Made by a program: the position numbers and the translations under genes. 64,000 nucleotides of DNA, taken from Parastagonospora avenae f. sp. tritici 18332-5. Its lineage: Eukaryota; Ascomycota; Dothideomycetes; Pleosporales; Phaeosphaeriaceae. The notes below the pieces were generated by a model, which saw only the letters and a list, made by a program, of their open reading frames with translations, did not search any database and was not told the DNA's origin. Where the stretch lies: assembly GCA_022559985.1 (NCBI GenBank), contig JAFJTR010000003.1, positions 1 to 64,000 of the forward strand, given 5' to 3'. How positions within the stretch are numbered: position 1 is the stretch's first letter; each line of letters begins with the position of its first letter. Positions 34,022 to 44,386 of this stretch are shown in pieces.

Positions 34022-35085
34022 ATGTTCACACCAGTCGAGACGAGTATCGGTGCCGTCTTACTACAGCAAGCGACGAGCAACCTGCTATATCAAAATGGAA
34101 ACGTATTGGGAGCTTCCGGTTTTCTACGTCAAGTCCTTGCAGCGCCTACCAAAGAGACCATAGCCTTCTTTGCCGGCATGGCTGCCAGCTACCTTCCCCT
34201 GAAGACCTTCATGCCACAACTAATGACGAGCTATCCCACGGTACCGATGACAATCTCGGCTGCTCTAGCCACAGCCAGTGTGGGTGCGTTGATCGGATTG
34301 GGAACAAAGGTGTGATCGAGCACTGAGAGACTAGTACAACGCAGATAGCTAACACGAAATAGATGTCAAATGGATGTACTTCCGGACACATGCTGTGCGG
34401 GCTGCCACGACTGAGTGGAAGATCTGCCGTTGCAGTTGGTACATTCTTTCCCATCGCCATCATTACACACCATTTCGTGCATCCTACGCTGTACACTGAA
34501 GCGTGTCCCGGCGGCCTCCCATGCTACACGCCTACATATTCAGGCGCTACAACAACCACGTCTCTGGTAATGCTCGCCGCAATCAGCATCATTGCTGCAC
34601 GAACCGTCCCAAAACTCGTCGAAGACATAGTCGCAAGCACATCAACCGACAAGCGGTCGGGAGAGTCTCGCTCTATCGCTCGCAAAGTAACCCTATTCTT
34701 CTCCGGTCTATTATTCGCTCTCGGTCTTCACATCTCCGGTATGGCGCACCCAGCAAAAGTAGCCTCCTTCCTATCGTTCCCCGTCATGGATCAGTGGGAC
34801 CCATCGCTCGCCCTCGTCATACTCTTCGGGGTGCTGCCGAACCTCGTCGAGATACAGCGAAAGGGATTCAGCAGTCCGCCGTCATTCTCGGAGAAGTTCT
34901 CGCTGCCAACGAAGACTTTCAAGAACGTTGATGCGAAGTTCGTGGTTGGCGCTGCGGCGTTTGGAGTGGGGTGGGGTTTGACAGGTACGTGTCCGGGTCC
35001 AGCAGTGCTTCGGGCTTTTGCGCAGCCGGTCTGGGGTGCGTTGTGGATGGGTGGATTTTGGCTGGGTGGTAAGGCCATGTCTTGA
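34022..35085 (+). CDS. YeeE/YedE-family membrane transporter (DUF395), sulfur-compound type
   Basis: Multi-pass membrane protein of the YeeE/YedE family, members of which move thiosulfate or related sulfur compounds in bacteria. Two exons (34022-34309, 34363-35085; 53-bp intron), 336 residues. The first half ends in SNGCTSGHMLCGLPRLSGRS and the second contains GWGLTGTCPGPAV, the paired Cys-containing signature loops of the family; the two halves are pseudo-symmetric. About eight to nine hydrophobic helices. The splice joins GTK to MSNGCTSGHM in phase 0. The gene is intact though it sits between a repeat array and a transposon-like element. Fungal members are patchily distributed, so horizontal origin is possible but not shown. 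Confidence 0.85.
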
Positions 35086-35317
35086 GATTTTGTCCATTCT
35101 TGTACCGATACCCAGCAGTTGAAAACGTGCGATGTAATGTCCCATGATTTCTCATCCTAGACGAATGATCTGCGTGACATTGCTTTGAGCTTCCCATTGG
35201 GCCTTTCGCAGTTCTACCAGACCCTTCCTGTAGTAAACACCATTCTCATGTTTCTCAACCGCCATTACGATATGGCTGTATTTGACCCTATGGCAAGATC
35301 GAAAATTTTCTAATCTG

Positions 35318-35535
35318 TCGGATCACAAGTATCGTCAATATCTCGACTACGCGATCAGGCGCACTGATCTCGGTCACGCGGTCAGACGCGCTGATCGCGG
35401 CGTCCGAGCAGCGCTCAGACTAGAACCCCTGAGCCCATCTCTTCTGTAGTTCTCCTCCTTAGTACAATCAAGTCAACAACAATCACTGAACAGAATGCAT
35501 TCCTAGTTATCGTTATTTCCTTTCAGCACTAGTGC
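35318..35535 (+). repeat. Left terminal inverted repeat
   Basis: Matches the reverse complement of 38663-38850. Contains a partial tandem duplication of a GCGATCAGGCGCACTGATC-like unit. The outer limit is uncertain by a few tens of bases. Confidence 0.75.
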
Positions 35536-35541
35536 GAAGCC

Positions 35542-37457
35542 CTACCACCATAATCCCTCATTTCCATAAAAGATGCCGAGGAGAAGATACTGTGTGACCT
35601 CGGGTCTTGTCTCATCTTGGTCAAAGTGCAAGGTTTGCGGATTTGCATTAACACGAAGCAGGCCAAAGTTGATATTGGCCAAGTTGGCGTCTATGACCAA
35701 TACACCAGTCTCAAGGTGGTCCGATGGTATGTCAATACAGTATTCTTCATCCCAAAGCCATACAATCATACTATCTATCCGCTGCTCTTGCGAACGTCGA
35801 ATTTCGTTTGTATCGTTGAATCTCACGGCTCCGACCCAGCCAGCCCGTGACCACGAGGGAAATAAGATACCATCTGGACACGTGGATCTTCGGCGAAAGA
35901 CAGACTTCGAGCGTCTAAACTTGTCGTCTCTGGTCCAGAGCAATGCACGTAGGAAGTCGTTTTGTGGCAAACCCCAACAAAAGTCAGCATCGTACAGTTC
36001 CCCGATGTCGTTCAACACCGCGCTAAACGCATCGATGTCGTGTTCAAACGTAAGCTGGCGCTTCGCGTACTGAGCTAAGTGTCATCCTAACACACACAGT
36101 ACAGGTACCGTTGGTCCAAAGGTATAATTTGACAACTTCCTCGAGGACGGTTGGTCCAAGTAGTGAGGCATAGCCTCACCTCGTGTGCCGGAACGGCACT
36201 CATAATAGACTCTTTGATTGGCTAACACCAAGCAACGATTTGAGAAGTGGTACTCTTGGCAAGTCTAGGCACGTTTGCTCTAAGCCGTTTCGTGGATTTG
36301 GATGAACATCGATTCCTCCTTCTTACAGAGACTCACTCCTTCGACGACGTCCTCCAAAAGGTAAATATCTCGTGACCCTGAATATAATACAGGAATTCAA
36401 GCGTCAGAATTGTCGCCATGGGCGGGTACAGTCGTCAAGTTTGCACGAGAGTAAATCCGATGCATCTCTCGGAGGTTATGGCGGAGACCCTCAGGATCAT
36501 CTTGTATGATACACAGGCTGTCCACCCAAAGATAAGTCTCGCCTATTGACGCTACCACGAACATGGCGCCAACAATGGTTCTTGATAATTTCTTCTTGTC
36601 CAAAAGAGCATACGAGCTCTCGAATTGCTGAATGGGAGGTGGGTCGTATTGTATGTCCGTCGTCTTCAGTGTAGTCTGCATCCACCCACCCCAAACGTAG
36701 CTTAGAGCAACATATTTGCAATGTGCTGGTGCTGGAGCGACACGACCAAGTTTCACGTCGACGAGACGAAAATGCGCCAATACGATACCACCAGAAGCAC
36801 CGGACCAACAACGTTGCATATGCTGCTCTTTGCATGTTGAGTACCACATTCGCATGGCTTCCAAATCAATCTGCTGACAATCGAGTTTCTTACGCTTCAG
36901 GTCCATGACCATCTTGAGACCTTCCCCATATGCTTGCGCCAAACCTTCGTGCCCAAACTTGATTCTCATGACTTCGGACTCGTAGTTATACCAAACATCA
37001 GACGAGAATTCGCACGTTATGCTCGACATCACCGGTAGCGCTACTTGGGCTGCTCGGGCAGCAGAAAACGGTAGACCGCAGAACGAGCAGTCTGACTGGG
37101 TCTCATTCGAATCTCGCGTGAGTTCCATGTCCACCCGGTCGAATCGTGGGATTTGTGGAGAAAGTAAATCCCGCCATATGGCGCATTCGTTACTTTGCAT
37201 GTAGATTACAGATCTTCATGTTCGGCGTCATCGTCTTCGCTATCATCATTTTCGGTGCCATCGTCGCGGCTATCTTCTTCATCACTGAAGTCACGCCTTG
37301 ACTCTTGAAGCAGAGTATTTACCAGTGTCTCTTCGTAGCGGTACATAGCGTCCTTGGGCTGATCTTCAAGGTGTCTTGTAAGATGATACTGCCAATTGAA
37401 CCGACCGCATTCGTCGCATAGACTGCGAGACGCCGAGCTGGGCATATCGAAATCCAT
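35542..37457 (-). pseudogene. HET-domain (heterokaryon incompatibility) pseudogene
   Basis: HET proteins mediate non-self recognition and cell death in filamentous fungi. The N-terminal part starts at ATG 37457 (MDFDMPSSAS, with LCDEC) and changes frame at about 37.20 kb. The HET core is clear at 36400-36750: KYVALSYVWGG, then VDSLCIIQDD and MHRIYSRANLT. It is broken by TGA at 36397-36399, by TAG at 36280-36282 and by TAG at 36265-36267, the last where the conserved Trp of the RxWTxQE motif belongs (followed by TCQEYHFSNRCLV). The frame resumes to VYYECRS; after a likely 34-bp intron the C-terminal region (FCWGLPQNDFLRALLW, PSWSRAGWVG) runs to 35542. The TAGs fit C-to-T change at CpA on the opposite strand. 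Not functional as it stands. Confidence 0.85.
36163..36199. repeat. Two adjacent perfect hairpins
   Basis: GTGAGGC-ata-less spacing: 36163-36169 pairs with 36173-36179 (7-bp arms, 3-nt loop), and 36185-36190 pairs with 36194-36199 (6-bp arms, 3-nt loop). Both lie within the HET pseudogene, so they may be chance within former coding sequence. Confidence 0.6.
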
Positions 37458-37911
37458 TACTAAGCAGTCTGATGACCTCAAGAGTATGGTATATTGGTCC
37501 TGGTGCAAGAGCGCTACGCGTGGATGTTCCTTCTAGCTTTGCTGTATGAGAAGGTGAGGTCTCATGGTGGAATCAAATCGCAACAAAGCGTCAACACCGA
37601 AAATGTAAAAGGAATGGGGAAGTGTCCGGTAAGATAAGAAAATGCGAGAATGGATCGAGAAGGTGGGGTAATCAGGCTGCAGCTGGGCTCAAGGGGCAGT
37701 GCAATTTTGGGGCTGACCAGGATGAAGTTCATTGGCTTAAGTTCCGAGCCTGATTATGAGTTCGACTCACGATAGACGAATTTGTATCCCTCATATTGTA
37801 TTTCGTAGTTGCGATGCATCTCGGTACCTAGACTACCAAGATCTCATACTTAGAGAGACAGAAAAGTCACTTTTCGAAGCCATCTCGAGACTCAATATGC
37901 TGGTTCCCTGG

Positions 37912-37946
37912 AATTTTTTAGGAGGCTGCGGTGTCTCCTAAAAATT
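37912..37946. repeat. AT-rich hairpin
   Basis: AATTTTTTAGGAG at 37912-37924 faces CTCCTAAAAATT at 37935-37946, a stem of 12 bp with one bulge and a 10-nt loop. The flanks repeat as TGGTTCCCTGG and TTGGTTCCTTGG. It lies inside the inverted-repeat element, at the end of a gene fragment. Confidence 0.6.
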
Positions 37947-38255
37947 TGGTTCCTTGGCTTCGATCTGGCTCTACTGTGCGCATCACTCGGGACAGATAGT
38001 TGTGTCCTGCGTCATCAAATTTCGAGCCACAGCCGCTAATCATGTACATTTCTATGTCTGCAGTTGCCAGTGGATAATAGCTAACCTTGACCTCGCCATT
38101 CTCATTCCGAATGCGGCATGTAAGCACGGTATCGTCTTCCTTAGAGAACTGGTCCATTGCAGCGAAAAAAATCCTTTGCACACCGCTCTAATTTGGCATA
38201 CTTTGCAGCCATTTGGCGCAATCCTCAACGGTCTTGCTGATCCAAGGTGATTTGT
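37918..38255 (-). pseudogene. Gene fragment inside the inverted-repeat element
   Basis: A minus-strand frame reading WISKTVEDCAKWLQSMPN, a TAG stop, then SGVQRIFFAAMDQFSKEDD and on to a stop at 37918. It has good coding composition but no start or further exons; not recognised. The internal TAG again could be a C-to-T change. Possibly the remnant of a second cargo gene. Confidence 0.4.
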
Positions 38256-38662
38256 ACGAGTCTTCAAGTGGTGGCTTTGTAGCTTCTAGGATGTTTTGTC
38301 TTGGGGCTGCCGCCTCAGGCATGTTTTCGCATTTGTCGGTTGCGACCCAAAAGTCCCATGTAAGAGGCGGGAATCATGCATGAGCAATTTTGAGGCTTCT
38401 GTTTAGGTACTAATAGTCGTCAATCACTTCTTATGATATATGCGTTGAAGTTGTGTTCACCTCATTGTCGATATTTTCGTCAAGTACAAAAAGTGCGAGT
38501 GGAGGTTGGAGAGTCATTATCACTTTTGACAAAGGTGAAGCCACTCCTTTTCGATGTTAATGCCTTGTGCCCTTTCGTAAGGGGATGGTATCGGCTTTCT
38601 TCCTTCTGTGGCACTCTGAAGGCTAAACATGTATTGATATTCCTGTTGGTTGGATTTGTACT

Positions 38663-38850
38663 GAGTGCGAAAAGGGAAATAACGATAACTAGGAATGCAT
38701 TCTGTTCGATTATTCTTGTTTTTAATGTATTTACAAAGGAGGAGAACTACAGAAGTGATGGCTCAGGGATTCTGGTCTGAGCGCTGCTCAGGCGCCGCGA
38801 ACAGTGCGTCTGATCGCATAGCTGAGATATTGACGATACTTATGATCCGA
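38663..38850 (-). repeat. Right terminal inverted repeat
   Basis: Reverse complement of the left repeat at 35318-35535, without its internal duplication. The identity is highest in the inner half (GAACAGAATGCATTCCTAG). Confidence 0.75.
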
Positions 38851-39565
38851 AAATTCCTTAAGTCAACTTCACATTAGCGCCCGAAGTGTCATTGCAATTC
38901 TTTTGAGTAACATCTCGGCATAGGTTTGAAGGCCGATAAAAACTTCACTAATACCATAATTGCCAAGGTCAATCAAGACACGTTACCACTAGCCCTTAAA
39001 TGCCAAAGTACAGGGGGTATCTATCTTAATATAGTATATAGGTACAGTGGTCGCCAATGCAGCAGTTCGCCATCGTGAAAGTAGAGATGCTAGGTTTATA
39101 GATGGCACAATTGTGTCTATATCGAGCTACCTAGGATAGAGTTGTAGTGTTTGAATTATGAGCTAAAATCGACTAAGACTACGAGTTACATTATACTTCA
39201 ACTGAAAGACACATTGGGAGACTGAGTAACGAGAGCTTATTTCATTGTCGTACATATTAACTCTCCTAGACGCGGCCGGGGTCTCCTCTCCCGTGAGACT
39301 GATCGCCACCGTACACTGGAAGATCCCGGTTCTAAGCTAGTTTACCAAGATTATTTACACATTTATGATGACGGGTAGGCTCAACGCGATATTGAATGCT
39401 TGAGCAGCAAGTATTTGAATTCATGGCACCATAACGTTAGGGTAAAATAGGGAGATCCATATCTGGGACAGATACTCTCTCCCAGCTGCATGACAGCAAG
39501 CAATACTTGCAAACCAATGCAGCAGAAAAGAATTCACCTTCCATCCGAAGCTCACACGATGCTGA
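38851..39565. other. AT-richer intergenic, 715 bp
   Basis: Between the inverted-repeat element and the cysteine-rich gene. Contains AT-rich stretches (around 39030-39240) and no gene that I can support. Confidence 0.5.
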
Positions 39566-40114
39566 CTAGCATTCCTCTTCGCCGAAGCAGAGGGCATAAC
39601 CTGACACCTGGCAGTCCGCCTTGAAATCCGCGCCAAATTGCTTCTGACATTCTGCATCGTTGAACACACCAGCCATTCTGTTCTCCTTCTGTGCTGACTT
39701 GAGAGATGTCTTCTGGCACTACATCACACAGTCAGTAAGAGTTTGAGGCATTGACTGGATAGTTTAGACTTGCCCAAACATATCTGCCCAAGTATGGGTG
39801 TGGCTCAGCGGGAGGGTAGATGGTCATGTCGTTACCACCAAAGCTGCTGCAGATTGGCTGAATAACAGGAAGGTCCTGCGCCTGGCTATGGCAACGGCAG
39901 CTCCAGACGTCGGGGAACCAGGCATCTCTATCAAAAGGTGTAAGTCGTGGCGATGGATGAACAGAGGTCCACAATGCTGCTTACGGTCCTTGTTGCGGCG
40001 CAGGGGCGGCCCTGTATGATTCAGTTAGCTTGGTAAGATACTTGTGTTCAGAGTGTGAGAAACCTACAAGGCGGAAGCCAGGAAGACAGAGAGACTGAAG
40101 ATAGCGGACTTCAT
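39566..40114 (-). CDS. Small secreted cysteine-rich protein, effector-like
   Basis: Four exons: 40068-40114, 39985-40011, 39780-39927, 39566-39718 (introns 56, 57, 61 bp), 124 residues. Residues 1-16 (MKSAIFSLSVFLASAL) are a signal peptide with cleavage after AlaLeuAla. The mature part has eight cysteines (WSCRC, PIC, RYC, AEC, ADC, LCF, EEC), consistent with four disulfides. Phases fit exactly and the total is divisible by three. The third intron uses a weak donor, GTTTGG, but has a TACTGAC branch site 12 nt before its acceptor. I recognise no family. Size, cysteine content and its place in a repeat-rich island resemble fungal effectors; that is inference. The minisatellite 30 bp upstream may affect its expression. 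Confidence 0.7.
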
Positions 40115-40143
40115 TTTCGGAATGTATGATGTGAAGAAGAGTC

Positions 40144-40282
40144 TTGTGGGTGATCTTGTGGGTGATCTTGTGGGTGATCTTGTGGGTGATCTTGTGGGTG
40201 ATCTTGTGGGTGATCTTGTGGGTGATCTTGTGGGTGATCTTGTGGGTGATCTTGTGAGTGATCTTGTGGGTGATCTTGTGGT
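40144..40282. repeat. 12-bp minisatellite, about 11.5 copies
   Basis: Unit TTGTGGGTGATC repeated head to tail, nearly perfect; one copy near 40252-40263 has GTGAGTG for GTGGGTG. It ends 30 bp before the start codon of the minus-strand secreted protein, so it lies in that gene's 5' leader or core promoter. It is also open as a Gly-Asp-Leu-Val repeat on the plus strand, but that is a by-product of the 12-bp unit. Confidence 0.95.
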
Positions 40283-41705
40283 GAGTGACCATGAAGAGAG
40301 GACGCATCGTCTTTATATACACAGCCATGATACTTTCTCTTCACACTCCCTCAGCACCTTTTGCTGGCAGAGCTGGCCGTCGTATTGCGCATAGAGGGCA
40401 AGGTGCAAGGTCTCGCATATTCGGTCGGTCGCGTGTCCAAAGTTGGCTCGTCTCCATTCTACCGTGATTAAACGATAAGAACCGTGCAACAACACGAGCG
40501 AATGGGCAACATTTGAGCCACTCGGTCATGCTACTAATTCGATCGCGTACACAATTGTCCAGGATAGTGCCCTGCTCGGCTACCCTGCGACCTATCCAGT
40601 TGGGTAAATTTCGGCATAGAGCACAGCATTGCGACAGCGGTCAGACCCCTGCTTTGTGCAAAATACCTGCGCGTCGCTCGGGTGCAGCCGCTGCCCCCTA
40701 ATGGCCTTGCTATTTCCCAACGACGCAGACTTATCAGATGGAACCCCCATGGGGAAATTCCCTAGCATAGCTGATCGTCCCGTTAGCTTTGCATCATCTT
40801 CGCCTGGTCAGGGACCTTCATCCGAGGAATGTCTTGCAGCGCAACTTGGCGGAACATAATGTGGGGATTCTTGGTATTGCCACAGGTCGTATGTCCAGAC
40901 TGGGAGCAACCTTTTCTAATCAATCATGCGTTGAATGTAGGTAGGATGCTTCCGACCTCGGGAGAACAACGTGGAATACGGACTTAAACACCAGGGTAAG
41001 AAGTGCGGCTCTGCATCATTATGGGGATTTGCACCTCGGTCAGCATGTCTCCAAATTTCGAATAAAATACCCTTCCTCAATACCCGCCCTGCTCTTCATC
41101 ATGGGACTAACACCAATACGAATGCACTGGCTGTGTCGGGAATAATTTTTCGATCGTATTCCTGATGCTCATTCCAACGTCTAAGCGGAGATTTGAGAGA
41201 AGCATGAGACTGTAGGTACTCAGCTATGTTGACAGTGTAGCCGCGCCTAAGGCTTGAACTGTATAAGCGCAAAGGAGTATACGCATAATCCTGCGGAGAA
41301 ATTTGAACCTAGGTATATACGAGCAGGCAGGGTTCCGGCGCTCGAGCTGCAGCAACCTTGGAAGCAACTTGCAATGTGATATCATTGGCTTGCAAAAGTA
41401 TTCGACTATGCGGGCGATGGCGCAAGAAGCGGGTAATGTGGATCCTAAGTTGTGTGAGTTCATCCGATTGGGTAGACTACTTTATGTTGACAGACATGTC
41501 CGGCCTCGAACAACCGAGCCTGTGTCGAAAGATTGCGGTGAGCATGTGCTCTTTGCTGTCGGCAGCCTCGGGTTGTGTGAATTCCCAGAAATATGGGGAA
41601 GGTCCTATCAGTCCTGCAATCGAATCGTTAAGGACTCCCGACTTCTTAGCCACTTTGGCTACGATTTTTGCAAGATCAGCTACGACTGGCGCAAGGACAA
41701 GACGA
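40283..41705. other. Accessory intergenic, 1.4 kb
   Basis: Only short open frames. No motif recognised until the NACHT fragment that begins near 41706. Confidence 0.5.
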
Positions 41706-41835
41706 GCGAGGAGTCTTTGGTTGCGCAGTCTGGCTGGCACGGGTAAGTTTACAATCGCGCGGACGATTGCAAGTTGGTACCATGATAAGTAGCATCTGGC
41801 GGCTAGCTTCTTCTTCTCAAGCTGTACAATATAAG
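41706..41835 (+). pseudogene. NACHT NTPase fragment (NLR-like remnant)
   Basis: One frame reads SLWLRSLAGTGKFTIARTIA, then a TAG at 41790-41792, then HLAASFFFSS. This is the P-loop region of fungal NACHT proteins (usually LAGTGKSTIARTVA and LGASFFFSRG). The Walker A Ser is Phe (TCT to TTT would be C to T) and the stop may come from CAG. Only about 130 bp can be recognised; upstream and downstream are not aligned. A relic of a nucleotide-binding receptor-like gene. Confidence 0.65.
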
Positions 41836-42406
41836 GCCATACATTTCAGTAATCGATGCGCTTGATAAGTGCGAAAGCGATGACGTCTAGGTCATGGTGC
41901 GAGTGCTTGATTACCGCCGAGTTGGCCGGAGGTGTCGATTCGAGACATTTGTCAAGCGTCAAGGTTGGGGAGAATCATGTAGTATTAGGCTATGGGATAG
42001 AGAGGCCTATGTACTGAATGGAGCACGCACTAGTCCCAATGGGGAAGTGCGTGAGAGTAAACATGCGGTGGAACCTGGGGCACACAGTACCGGCCCGTGC
42101 GGGAGACCCCACGGCCGACAACATTCTCCATCTCGTAGTTTTTACTTTTCTACGAATAGTTGGGCAGGTGAGACTTCGTTGTGATCTTAATTACAATAAG
42201 TGTAACTTTAGGAGCGCGAGATACCCAGCTATGTAAAAAGTTTACTGTTCTAAGTTGAACTCTACACAAAGGACATTTCACGACGCATTAGGCGAAGCAA
42301 GATAATATTGGAATGTGTCTTATCATAGTTGTGTTGGACATCTAACATATGCGGCAATGAGTAGAAGAGTGGAGTTTCTTATTGCGTACACGTCTCAACC
42401 ACAAAC
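41836..42406. other. Accessory intergenic, 570 bp
   Basis: Small open frames (41894-42184) without motifs. No gene supported. Confidence 0.5.
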
Positions 42407-44386
42407 CTACTTAGCTAAAACTGTGACGTCAAAACCTTCGAGATCAGGCTTAGCCGCGATGGCTTCCAACCTCTCTTGGTAATCGACTGGACCAGTGCCC
42501 CAGCCTGACAGTCTAGCCATCTTGAGCATCTCCTCCTGGCTCGGAACTGGTTGTGTTAAGCTCTCTCCCTCGAAGTTGAAGTAACTAGGAGTACAGTTCT
42601 TAAGCGCGGTATACCAAGCGGCAGATTTCGCTGCTTCATCACCCCACATTTCTTCGACTTCCGGGTTGGCTTGAACAATAACTCTCTCGCCATCTTTTGC
42701 CAGGACATGTGCCTTTCTGATAACTTGTGCGGTATGTTTCGCTATAATGTCGTAGATCGAAGTCATATTCCAGCAACCCGCAGCGCCGCGTGAAAAGTAG
42801 CCGAAAAGATTGGGAAAATCGGTCATGGCAATGCCATACACTGGCGGATTCTTCGTGGTGTCGAATTTGTGAGAAATTGTTTCTCCGTTGTGACCTTTGA
42901 TCACTGCGCCAAGTTTCTCAGCAGGACCCAGAGATTGCCCAGAAACGAATCCCGTGGCGAGGACAAGAGCGTCGATTTCATACTCTTGGCCAGCGAGTAT
43001 GAAACCGTTCTTGGAAAATGCATCTAGACCCTTGCCGTCCGTGTCGACAAGTGTGACGTTGGGTTTATTGAAAGCTTCCAGGTAGTCGTCGTGGAAGGTA
43101 GGACGTTTACACCAGCTGCCGTACCACGGCTTCAACTTCTCGGCAGTGTCCTTGTCCTTGACCATGTCATCGATGCGCTTGCGCAACAGGTCAGTGCGCG
43201 GTCTGTCAATCTTGTGGAGGTCTTTGATGTGTTCTTCAACCTCCAGCGGCCCAACTATCTTCTTGCTTGAACCGAGAGCCCCTGAGCCAGCAGGAGTGTG
43301 CGTCCACCCGTCGTCTACCAGATTGGGGCCATATCCCTCAGGGTTATTCGAAACCCAGGCATTGAAGTTTAGTCTTCGATCACTCTGCCAGCCGTTCTCC
43401 TTTGATAGGTCTTCGAAGTGTTCTTTGTTGGTCAAGCGGTTACCACGATATCCGCAGTATGATGGTGTTCTTTGAACAACGTACACGTGTTTAGCCCATT
43501 TGGCCAATTCAGGCACAATCTGGACTGAAGTTGCACCGGTCCCAATTATTGCAACTGTTTTGTCTTTGAGTTTGACCAAGTCAGGCTGCTCCTGGTTACC
43601 GCCGGTGTAGTCGTAGTCCCAACGAGCTGAATGGAAAACACGTTTCGAATTACGAAGCTCCTCCCAGCCCGGTAGCTTTGGAATCTTCGGTATACTGAGA
43701 ATGCCTCCAGCAATAAAGACGAACTCGGCGAAGGCGGTGATAGTTTCAGTCTTCTTGTCCTCGTTGAGCGTACGGGTCATTGTTACGACCCAGACCTTCC
43801 TGTCGTCGTCCCAGATCTGGGATTCAATTTTCGTACAAAATTAGCCTTAAATACCAAAATACTTCACAGCTCGCTCATTTTGGCCTCGGATTTCGGCGCC
43901 AAAAGAGTACTTGTGCTTAGAAACGTAGCCGGTCTCCTCAAGGAGCGGGAGGTAGCAGTAACCCTCTACATCACACATGAGTCCAGGATAGCGATTCCAG
44001 TACCTAATGCCATCATCAGCTGTATTCTAGTCACAAATTGAGGGGAAGAGAACATACCATGTGCCGCCGAAGCCTCCAGCTATATCGACGCAGACAACAT
44101 CGCTACCGCTGAAACCAGCTTCTGCCAAGCGACATGCAAAGAGGACTCCGTTATGCCCAGCACCACTGATCAGAAATTTGACCTTACTCCCGTCTTTCAG
44201 AGGAGGATTCTGGATTCGCGGATCACTGTAGTCTACCCAAGGGTCCCTGGAAAGATCATGGATTTCTTCCGATCGAGTGTCGATATGCTGACTGCGGCCG
44301 GCTTTCGTGAGGCGCTTGTCGCGCTCCTCCCTATATCGTTGGAGCAACTGCTCTTCATTGTCATGCGTAATTGGTACCGGAGACAT
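42407..44386 (-). pseudogene. Baeyer-Villiger / flavin monooxygenase with two in-frame stops
   Basis: Type I Baeyer-Villiger monooxygenase-like gene, which would insert oxygen next to a ketone using FAD and NADPH. Two exons (44058-44386, 42407-44003; 54-bp intron, join GGTW+YWNRYPG), 642 codons with stop. FAD motif SGAGHNG, the family stretch NRYPGLMCDVEGYCYLPLLEE, the HSARWDY fingerprint, and the NADPH motif IIGTGATSVQIVPELA are all present. Two TAA codons lie in frame at 43847-43849 and 43841-43843, between KYFGI and FCTKIESQIWDDD. Both would be explained by CAA to TAA. A 38-bp GT..AG intron there would shift the frame; a 63-bp one (donor in AAGTATTTTG) would keep frame but delete conserved sequence. 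Recently dead gene, or a gene with an odd intron. Confidence 0.8.

Larger units (their letters stand above)
35318..38850. mobile_element. 3.5-kb element bounded by ~200-bp inverted repeats
   Basis: The left end (about 35318-35535) and the reverse complement of the right end (about 38663-38850) align almost throughout: TCGGATCA, AAGTATCGTCAATATCTC, GAGCAGCGCTCAGAC, TTCTGTAGTTCTCCTCCTT and GAACAGAATGCATTCCTAG are shared. The left copy is longer by ~37 bp because of an internal duplication around 35353-35400. Between the arms lie a broken HET gene and another gene fragment; no transposase is visible. I could not define a target-site duplication. Best read as a non-autonomous inverted-repeat DNA element that carries or trapped a HET gene, or an old inverted duplication flanking it. 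Confidence 0.75.

Noticed and set aside
40122..40394. Gly-Asp-Leu-Val repeat protein on the plus strand
   Set aside because: It is a translation of the 12-bp minisatellite; the other frames are open too, and it lies in front of a better gene on the other strand.
43811..43848. 38-bp intron in the monooxygenase
   Set aside because: GT..AG present but it breaks the reading phase and is shorter than any other intron here.
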